Below, in pieces: positions 1 through 4,837 of a DNA stretch of 5,670 nt. The stretch lies in contig DAOUYN010000075.1 in assembly GCA_030666075.1 (NCBI GenBank), forward strand, positions 1-5,670, written 5' to 3'. Each line of letters starts with the position of its first letter. Within the stretch, counting starts at the first letter, position 1. The notes below the pieces were generated by a model that was not told the origin of the DNA, searched no databases, and saw only the letters and a list, made by a program, of their open reading frames with translations. Both the position numbers and the translations under genes were made by a program. This DNA comes from Actinomycetes bacterium (GTDB taxonomy: Bacteria; Actinomycetota; Aquicultoria; CAJVYJ01; JAUVQD01).

Positions 1-459
1 CTCAGATGCGCTTTCGTCAATTACGATATGACTCGCGCCGGTAGAAGCTATGACCGTTCCATTCATATCCATAATAAAGAACTCTCGATAGCGGTCTCGT
101 GTCGGCACGCTACGGTCGAAAGGGTGGTCTTTTGTCAGGCGGTTCTCTTTGATCGTCTGTTGGAGAAACTTGGTGGCGGTATTTAGGGAGGTGTGGTCTC
201 CGGCGACTGAGTAGGCTTTTACGCCGTCGACGATCGACGGGGACGCCGCCAGGCTGGCCGCATCGACTTTGCCGCGGTCCAGCGTGTCCAGCACATGGAT
301 ATACTTGACGTCGATGATGTTCATCATATCGCCGAGCTTTTGCTTGACGAAGGTGTCGCTGACACGGGCGTAGGTAAACATAGACATCGCCAAGAGTGGG
401 ATGACTGTGATTACCAACAAATAGAGCGGTAGTCGAAACTTAAGGCTCTTGGTGAACAT
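1..459 (-). CDS. Membrane-anchored sensor protein with extracytoplasmic Cache-like domain, N-terminal part only
   Basis: The reading frame is open for 153 codons from an ATG at 457-459 to the left edge, so the C-terminal part is missing. AAGGAG (minus strand, bases 466-471) lies six bases before the ATG and fixes the start. The protein begins with a short basic cytoplasmic stretch (MFTKSLKFRL), followed by one hydrophobic helix at about residues 11-29 and then a soluble, presumably extracytoplasmic segment. Helical residues 35-65 and the stretch FFIMDMNGTVIAST at 127-140 resemble the Cache/PAS-like sensory fold of chemoreceptors, sensor kinases and membrane-bound diguanylate cyclases, where such a strand-turn-strand contains D-x-N-G. 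The output domain lies outside the window, so chemoreceptor, histidine kinase, cyclase and PP2C phosphatase all remain possible. The gene is divergent from mrp across 397 non-coding bases. The call as a transmembrane sensor is fairly firm; the ligand and output are unknown. Confidence 0.85.
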   Translation of the reverse strand, partial: MFTKSLKFRLPLYLLVITVIPLLAMSMFTYARVSDTFVKQKLGDMMNIIDVKYIHVLDTLDRGKVDAASLAASPSIVDGVKAYSVAGDHTSLNTATKFLQQTIKENRLTKDHPFDRSVPTRDRYREFFIMDMNGTVIASTGASHIVIDESASE

Positions 460-661
460 ATTTTTCTCCTTGTCGGGACTCGATTACAATTGTTGCTGCG
501 TCTAAAGCCTTACTGCAATTCTTTTTTGTATCGGAAAGCACTACTTGGCGCTTGATAGGTTTTAGATAGATGGTTTATCTCTTCCATAAGCGGTCGTAAA
601 ACAGTGACGAGCGGTGGCTAACTGGAAGGCATGCGGCTCAAAGAGGCCCGGAAATGACGAA

Positions 662-679
662 AGCCCGCCGTCGCGGGCT
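662..679 (-). terminator. Strong GC-rich hairpin, possible intrinsic terminator or attenuator
   Basis: AGCCCGC (662-668) and GCGGGCT (673-679) form a perfect seven-base-pair stem closing a four-base loop. Read on the minus strand, the stem is followed by TTTCGTCATTTC-type sequence, a poor but T-enriched tail. On the plus strand there is no T run. It could end a minus-strand transcript starting between here and mrp, attenuate a long sensor-gene leader, or be part of a structured RNA. It does not sit behind any identified gene, so its role is uncertain. Confidence 0.35.
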
Positions 680-695
680 GCCGTCTGGCTGAAAA

Positions 696-749
696 CTAGG
701 CTGAAAAGGAGTGTCTTCACTAGGTATTATCGGTTGCCAGGCAGCCTAG
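696..749. repeat. 8-base inverted repeat, CTAGGCTG / CAGCCTAG
   Basis: CTAGGCTG at 696-703 is exactly mirrored by CAGCCTAG at 742-749, with 38 bases between. The spacer contains a smaller hairpin, AGTG-TCTT-CACT at 710-721, so a plus-strand transcript could fold into a two-level structure. The repeat also brackets the weak mrp promoter candidate, so a DNA-binding role is equally possible. It may be chance in a region this size. Confidence 0.3.
701..730 (+). promoter_or_regulatory. Weak candidate promoter for mrp
   Basis: CTGAAA at 701-706 matches four of six bases of the -35 consensus, and TATTAT at 725-730 matches five of six of the -10 consensus, with 18 bases between. It would start transcription near 737 and give mrp a leader of about 120 bases. 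No better-placed pair was found closer to mrp. Matches of this quality occur by chance, so this is only a candidate. Confidence 0.25.
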
Positions 750-818
750 GACGAGTCGGGTATTCGGCCTAGATATTTATGGGCCAAATGGACCACTTGT
801 ACCCGTGATCCGGGTCGG

Positions 819-835
819 CGCTGGCATGCCAAGCG
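819..835. promoter_or_regulatory. Imperfect 17-base palindrome upstream of mrp, possible operator
   Basis: The stretch CGCTGGCATGCCAAGCG reads almost identically on both strands: TGGCATGCCA (822-831) is a perfect ten-base palindrome, and CGCT/AGCG extend it with one extra A. It ends 21 bases before the mrp ATG. This size and symmetry suit a dimeric repressor site or a small leader hairpin. No regulator can be named from the sequence. Confidence 0.35.
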
Positions 836-856
836 ATTTTAGGGTATTTATCTAGC

Positions 857-1906
857 ATGGAGCTACGTGAAAAAGATATTAATGAAGCGCTCAGTCGGGT
901 CATTGACCCCGAGCTTGGCCGCGATCTTGTCGATTTGGGGATGGTGCGTGACACGGCGATAGATGGCGGGGCCGTCGAGGTGACGATAGCCCTGACTATC
1001 CCCGGCTGCCCGATGAAGGACCGTATTCAGGCCGATATCAAGGGCGAGGTCGGCGCGGTCGCCGGGGTTGAGACTGTCGACGTTGTCATGGAGACGATGA
1101 CCGTAGAAGAAAAGAAGGCGCTGACCCGAAAGCTCGGCCGGGAACCAAAGCCGCTCAGTATCGGCGCGGACACCGAGGTCATCGGGATCGCCAGTGGTAA
1201 AGGCGGGGTTGGTAAGTCAACGATTGCCGCTAATCTGGCTGCCTCTCTGGCTCAGACAGGTCATCGGGTCGGTTTGCTCGACGCCGATATCTGGGGATTC
1301 AGTGTGCCGCGGATGCTCGGCATCACCGAAAGGCCGATCGTGGTCGATAAGGCCATGGTCCCGCCCGCCCGGCATGGCATCAAACTGATGTCGACGGGCT
1401 TCTTTGTCGAAGAGGACCAGCCGATCATCTGGCGCGGTCCTTTGGTCCACCGGGCGATCGAGCAGTTTCTGACGCAGGTGGCCTGGGGAGAGTTGGACTA
1501 CCTGCTCCTTGATCTGCCCCCCGGGACCGGCGATGTCACGATCACTGCGGCTAAGCTGGTGTCTAGGCTGAAGCTGGTCATGGTCACGACCCCCCAGCCG
1601 GTGGCGTCCAAAGTCGCTGTACGCGGCGGGCACATGGCCCATAAGGCGGGAGTCGACGTTGTCGGTGTGATCGAGAACATGTCCTTTTCGATCTGTGAGC
1701 ATTGCGGCGAAAAGAACTATCTCTTTGGCAAAGGCGGTGGGCTGGAGCTGTCAGAGGAACTCGGGGCGCCCCTTATCGCGCAGATACCATTCGATCCGAT
1801 CGGTCGGGAGAGCGCGGACAATGGGATGCCGGTTGTTTTGGCGGCCCCGGACTCGCCGGTCGCCCTCGCTTTGAGGGACGCGGCTGCCAAGTTAGTCGAG
1901 CTTTAA
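857..1906 (+). CDS. mrp: Mrp/ApbC-family iron-sulfur cluster carrier ATPase with N-terminal MIP18 domain
   Basis: This 349-residue protein belongs to the Mrp/ApbC/Nbp35 family of cytoplasmic P-loop ATPases, which bind an Fe-S cluster between subunits and pass it to client apoproteins. Residues 1-80 form a MIP18 (DUF59) domain, with the IDPE motif (16-19) and PGCPM (49-53). The deviant Walker A, GKGGVGKS, is at 114-121, the switch region LLDADIWG at 140-147, the family stretch RGPLVHRAIEQF at 193-204, and DLPPGTGD at 219-226. The bridging CxxC pair is Cys280 and Cys283, just before the FGKGGG family signature (290-295). Length and domain order are normal for bacterial Mrp. The ATG at 857 has only a modest AGGG (841-844) eleven bases or so upstream, but starting there gives a complete MIP18 domain. 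The gene is divergent from the sensor gene and converges on trxB, whose stop shares its TTAA. Clients are not indicated by context. Confidence 0.97.
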   Translation: MELREKDINEALSRVIDPELGRDLVDLGMVRDTAIDGGAVEVTIALTIPGCPMKDRIQADIKGEVGAVAGVETVDVVMETMTVEEKKALTRKLGREPKPLSIGADTEVIGIASGKGGVGKSTIAANLAASLAQTGHRVGLLDADIWGFSVPRMLGITERPIVVDKAMVPPARHGIKLMSTGFFVEEDQPIIWRGPLVHRAIEQFLTQVAWGELDYLLLDLPPGTGDVTITAAKLVSRLKLVMVTTPQPVASKVAVRGGHMAHKAGVDVVGVIENMSFSICEHCGEKNYLFGKGGGLELSEELGAPLIAQIPFDPIGRESADNGMPVVLAAPDSPVALALRDAAAKLVEL

Positions 1907-2832
1907 GTGCGCGCCGGCTGCTTTTCGATGAACTCTTGAGCGCTATAGGCGGCTAGAGCGCCGTCGCCGACCGCCGTGGCCACCTGGCGCAGCGGCGTGT
2001 CGCGAACGTCTCCGATGGCGAAGACGCCCGGCATCGAAGTAGCCATCTCCCTGTCGGTGGAAATGAAGCCCTGCTTGTCGGTGTCACCGGTGAAGAATTC
2101 CGAATTCGGCAAGACCCCGATGAAGATGAAGGCGCCGCTGACGGGTATTTCTTTCTCCTCGCCGGTCTTAATGTTCTTGATGGAAACGCCGGTCACGGTT
2201 GACTCGCCATTGATGCTTTCAGCCACTGAATCCCAGTGAAATTCGATCTTCGGATGCGCGAGCGCCTGTTCTTGATGTATCTTTTCCGCCCGCAGCTTGT
2301 CCCGCCGGTGGACGATATGGACCTTTTCGACCATTTTCGTTAGGAAAAGCGACTCTTTGACTGCCGTATCTCCGCCGCCGACGACCACGACTTCTTTTCC
2401 CCGGAAGAAGAAACCGTCGCAAGTGGCGCAGTATGAGACACCCCGGCCGGTGAATTCAGCTTCTCCCGGAACGCCAAGTTTTCGCCACTTGGCGCCTGAA
2501 GCGATGATGACCGTTTTGGCCCGGTACTCGCCGTCAGTCGTGACGACGCGGCGATGGTCGCCGGCGTCCTCGATAGCACTGACTTCGGCCGATTCGGTCT
2601 CCAAGCCGAATCCGCGTGCCTGTTCTTCGAATTTAGCCATCAGCTCGGCCCCGCTGATCGGGTCGACACCCGGATAGTTTTCGATCACGTCCGAAAGGGC
2701 GATCTGCCCGCCCATGCCGGTCTTTTCGACCAGAAGTGTCTTGAGCTTGCCGCGCAGCGCATAGATCGCCGCCGTCAACCCTCCGGGGCCGCCGCCGATT
2801 ATCAGCATATCAAGGAGTTCGTTATTGACCAT
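1903..2832 (-). CDS. trxB: NADPH-dependent thioredoxin reductase
   Basis: This 309-residue flavoenzyme would transfer electrons from NADPH through FAD and a redox-active disulfide to thioredoxin in the cytoplasm. The FAD-binding GGGPGG motif is at residues 13-18 and the catalytic CATC at 135-138. The NADP-binding GGGDTA is at 152-157. HRRDKLR at 175-181 matches the HRRxxxR signature that recognises the 2'-phosphate of NADPH, which argues against an NADH or ferredoxin-dependent variant. The C-terminal FAD contact AIGDVRD (272-278) and RQVATAVGDGALAA (282-295) complete the family pattern. Length is typical of the low-molecular-weight bacterial enzymes. The ATG at 2830-2832 has AGGA nine bases upstream, within a sequence that also resembles a -10 box. 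No thioredoxin gene is visible in the window. The gene ends tail-to-tail with mrp in a four-base overlap and is divergent from the Usp-GpgS fusion gene. Confidence 0.97.
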   Translation of the reverse strand: MVNNELLDMLIIGGGPGGLTAAIYALRGKLKTLLVEKTGMGGQIALSDVIENYPGVDPISGAELMAKFEEQARGFGLETESAEVSAIEDAGDHRRVVTTDGEYRAKTVIIASGAKWRKLGVPGEAEFTGRGVSYCATCDGFFFRGKEVVVVGGGDTAVKESLFLTKMVEKVHIVHRRDKLRAEKIHQEQALAHPKIEFHWDSVAESINGESTVTGVSIKNIKTGEEKEIPVSGAFIFIGVLPNSEFFTGDTDKQGFISTDREMATSMPGVFAIGDVRDTPLRQVATAVGDGALAAYSAQEFIEKQPART

Positions 2833-2840
2833 GATTTGCT

Positions 2841-2869
2841 ATCCTAACGATATCCGGTTGGCATATCAA
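2841..2869 (-). promoter_or_regulatory. Candidate trxB promoter, possibly giving a leaderless mRNA
   Basis: On the minus strand TTGATA (2864-2869) is followed after exactly 17 bases by TAGGAT (2841-2846), which lies eight bases before the trxB ATG. Five of six -35 bases and four of six -10 bases match consensus. Transcription would begin at or within a base or two of the ATG, giving a leaderless message as is common in Actinobacteria. The same TAGGAT contains AGGA and could instead act as a ribosome binding site for a longer transcript. The two readings exclude each other for a given transcript. Confidence 0.45.
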
Positions 2870-2893
2870 GTCGCCGTTAGTCGAGGCGGTATT

Positions 2894-2902
2894 TGCTATA
2901 AT
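2894..2902 (+). promoter_or_regulatory. Extended -10 promoter for the Usp-GpgS fusion gene
   Basis: TGCTATAAT is a perfect TGnTATAAT extended -10 element for the main vegetative sigma factor. No good -35 hexamer lies 15-18 bases upstream, which is usual for extended -10 promoters. Transcription would start near 2909, leaving a leader of about 80 bases. The element lies about 60 bases from the trxB start, so the divergent promoters are close enough for shared control. Confidence 0.6.
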
Positions 2903-2974
2903 CGGATTCAGGCAGACACTATCTAGGATCTTCTTTTACCCCAGGCTAGATTCGTAAAAAAGGTTTTCGAGCGG

Positions 2975-2980
2975 AGAGGA
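2975..2980 (+). promoter_or_regulatory. Ribosome binding site that selects the TTG start of the fusion gene
   Basis: AGAGGA, in a purine-rich run, sits nine bases before TTG at 2990-2992. A GTG at 2982-2984 is out of frame and too close to this site. The next in-frame ATG, at 3017, would remove the first beta strand (YRIL) of the Usp fold, so TTG is the best start. Confidence 0.65.
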
Positions 2981-2989
2981 AGTGACGGC

Positions 2990-4837
2990 TTGTCGGAGCG
3001 GCCTTATAGAATACTGATGCCGGTCACTAAGAATACGGCCACAGTGCCGGTCCTTGAGATCGCTTCTTCACTGATAGGCGCTCACGGCGGCGAAGTCGTC
3101 GCCCTAGGGGTCGTTAAAGTGCCTGATGGCCGCCCCATAAGCTATGGGACGATGCGGGCCTATCGGCAGCGGCGCTTGATCAAGCGGTTGACGAGCTCGG
3201 AGCCGGCCCAGGATATTACGGTCCGTTCGGTCGTCAAAGTCGGGCGAGAGACGACGCCGGAGATCATCGGGGCCGCTCAGGAACAAGATTGCGATCTGAT
3301 CGTATTGGGCTGGGACATGGTCAAAGACCGTCGACGTCCGGGAGCCTGGCTGGAGCAGGTCGTGGCCGGCAGTCAAAAGGATGCCGCTATCGTCCGACCG
3401 GGACGACTCCGAAAGCACCACAACGTCTTAGTGCCGATGAGGGCAGGCGTCAATGCCACCCTCGCTCTCGATATCGCCGGCGCGGTTTGCCGCCGATTCG
3501 ACGCCAAGATGACTGTACTGCACATCGCCGAAGAGTCGAAGGAGGCGCCGCCGGCCGTCGAAGAGGACCTACTCTTCGAGGGGGCCGAACATATCACGGT
3601 CACCTCGACTGATGTAGCCGCCACTATCCTTGAGAAGGCGCAGGAGTTCGATTTTGTCATCCTCGGCGCGTCGGTCGTTTCGATCGACCGGGCCGATCTT
3701 GGAGAGATACCGGAGAGGGTCGCCGAGGGCACTGAAGCCACGGTGTTGATAATCAAGAGCCGGCGGCCGGACCCGGTCTTTATCTTCGAGCCTTATCGAC
3801 TCGAAGAGTTCCAAGAGGACGAGACGACCGCTGAGAACCTCCCTGGTTTTGTCGACAAATGGTTCGCAGAAAACACCTTCGATAGCGAGGAGTTTTCGCG
3901 CGTCGACGAGCTAGTTGAATTGAAGCGCAGCCAAGGTCTGACCATCAGCCTCGGGTTGCCGACTCTCAACGAAGAAGAGACCGTCGGAGAGATCATCGAT
4001 ATGATGAAGACAGAGTTGATGGAGGAACAACCCCTTCTTGACGAGATCGTCCTTATAGATAGCGGCTCGACCGATCGGACTGTCGAGATAGCAAAGGCGG
4101 CCGGCATCCCGGTCCATCAGCATCCCGAGATACTCACGTCCCAAGGCTCCTATCACGGAAAAGGCGACGCGCTTTGGAAGAGCCTTTATGTGCTCAAAGG
4201 GGACGTCATTGCCTGGATAGACACGGACATCAAGAATATCCACCCGCAATTCGTCTACGGCGTTATCGGGCCGATCCTGCGCCAGCCTCAACTTCAGTAT
4301 GTCAAAGGGTTTTACCATCGGCCCCTGAAGGTCGAAGACGGGCGGGTATTGAAGACCGGCGGTGGCCGGGTGACAGAATTGACGGCCCGCCCGCTCATCA
4401 ACCTCTTTTTCCCGGCCCTATCGGGTCTGGTGCAGCCGCTCTCGGGAGAATACGCCGGGCGGCGCTCGCTGCTCGAGCAGCTCTCCTTCTATTCCGGATA
4501 CGGCGTGGAGATCGGTTTGCTCATCGATATCTTGCATAAGTTCGGCTTGCCCGCTATCGGTCAAGTCGATCTCAAGCAGCGGATCCACCGGAACCAGAGC
4601 CTAGAAGGGTTGAGCAAGATGTCGTTTGCCATCATCCACGCCGTCATCGAGTCGCTCCAAGCCCGCCATCAGGTCCGCATCCTACCGACGATCAACCGGC
4701 AGATGAACCTGATAAAGCGGAGCGACGAGAGCTTTCACTTGGAGTCGCAAGAGGTTTTCGATCACCCCCGGCCCCCGATGATCAACGTGCCTGAGTACCG
4801 CGAACGTTTCCAGTCTTACGATTCTTTAGTCAAATAA
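2990..4837 (+). CDS. gpgS: Tandem universal stress protein domains fused to glucosyl-3-phosphoglycerate synthase
   Basis: This 615-residue protein has three modules. Residues 6-137 and 143-257 are two UspA-like domains, each opening with a beta strand of the type RILMPV or NVLVPM and closing with AAIVRPG or TVLIIK. Residues about 285-615 are a GT81-type glycosyltransferase matching GpgS, which joins glucose from a nucleotide sugar to 3-phosphoglycerate. Visible GpgS motifs are LPTLNEEE (323-330), DSGSTDRT (357-364), GKGDALWKSL (390-399), the metal and sugar-nucleotide DTD (411-413, DSD in the mycobacterial enzyme), TGGGRVTEL (456-464), QPLSGEYA (482-489), GYGVEIGLLID (503-513) and IHRN (532-535), whose His is the expected metal ligand. 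Mycobacterial GpgS is about 324 residues, so the catalytic module looks complete and the extra 285 residues are the Usp pair. The start is TTG. The product could feed glucosylglycerate or methylglucose polysaccharide synthesis; the usual phosphatase GpgP is not in the window. A mannosyl-type relative is less likely. The gene overlaps the protease gene tail-to-tail by 22 bases. Confidence 0.9.
   Translation: MSERPYRILMPVTKNTATVPVLEIASSLIGAHGGEVVALGVVKVPDGRPISYGTMRAYRQRRLIKRLTSSEPAQDITVRSVVKVGRETTPEIIGAAQEQDCDLIVLGWDMVKDRRRPGAWLEQVVAGSQKDAAIVRPGRLRKHHNVLVPMRAGVNATLALDIAGAVCRRFDAKMTVLHIAEESKEAPPAVEEDLLFEGAEHITVTSTDVAATILEKAQEFDFVILGASVVSIDRADLGEIPERVAEGTEATVLIIKSRRPDPVFIFEPYRLEEFQEDETTAENLPGFVDKWFAENTFDSEEFSRVDELVELKRSQGLTISLGLPTLNEEETVGEIIDMMKTELMEEQPLLDEIVLIDSGSTDRTVEIAKAAGIPVHQHPEILTSQGSYHGKGDALWKSLYVLKGDVIAWIDTDIKNIHPQFVYGVIGPILRQPQLQYVKGFYHRPLKVEDGRVLKTGGGRVTELTARPLINLFFPALSGLVQPLSGEYAGRRSLLEQLSFYSGYGVEIGLLIDILHKFGLPAIGQVDLKQRIHRNQSLEGLSKMSFAIIHAVIESLQARHQVRILPTINRQMNLIKRSDESFHLESQEVFDHPRPPMINVPEYRERFQSYDSLVK

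Larger units (their letters stand above)
460..856. other. Divergent non-coding region between the sensor gene and mrp
   Basis: This 397-base gap is long for an otherwise very compact window, and no convincing short gene was seen in it. It holds the sensor ribosome binding site (466-471), a strong GC-rich hairpin (662-679), an 8-base inverted repeat (696-703 with 742-749), a small hairpin ACCCG-TGATC-CGGGT (801-815) and a 17-base dyad just before mrp (819-835). A weak mrp promoter candidate lies at 701-730. No convincing promoter for the sensor gene was found on the minus strand. The half nearer the sensor (460-600) is visibly richer in A and T than the coding regions. No known riboswitch could be assigned by eye. 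Confidence 0.7.

Noticed and set aside
600..700. A cyclic di-GMP (GEMM-type) riboswitch, suggested by CAAAG, GGAAA and ACGAAAGCC fragments in order
   Set aside because: The order is suggestive, but the conserved GGcCTA and GGTAGC-type elements and the receptor pairing could not be found, and no downstream expression platform is clear. A covariance search would decide.
769..954. Minus-strand frame of 61 codons crossing the mrp start
   Set aside because: It is Ser and Arg rich without a domain, overlaps the conserved MIP18 coding region and has no clear ribosome binding site.
1217..1702. Antisense open frame of 161 codons inside mrp
   Set aside because: It lies wholly opposite strongly conserved Mrp motifs, has a low-complexity polar composition rich in Arg, Asp and Gln, and resembles no family; it is a by-product of GC-rich codon use.
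2297..2677. Plus-strand open frame of 126 codons inside trxB
   Set aside because: It is fully opposite the thioredoxin reductase catalytic core and rich in Ser, Thr and Pro, as expected of a shadow frame.
2926..2950. ATCTAG / CTAGAT inverted repeat in the leader of the Usp-GpgS gene
   Set aside because: The arms are only six bases and AT-rich with a loop of about 19 bases, well within chance expectation.
3373..4318. Antisense frames of 81-135 codons opposite the Usp-GpgS gene
   Set aside because: All are covered by conserved Usp or GpgS sequence on the other strand, and none shows a recognisable domain.
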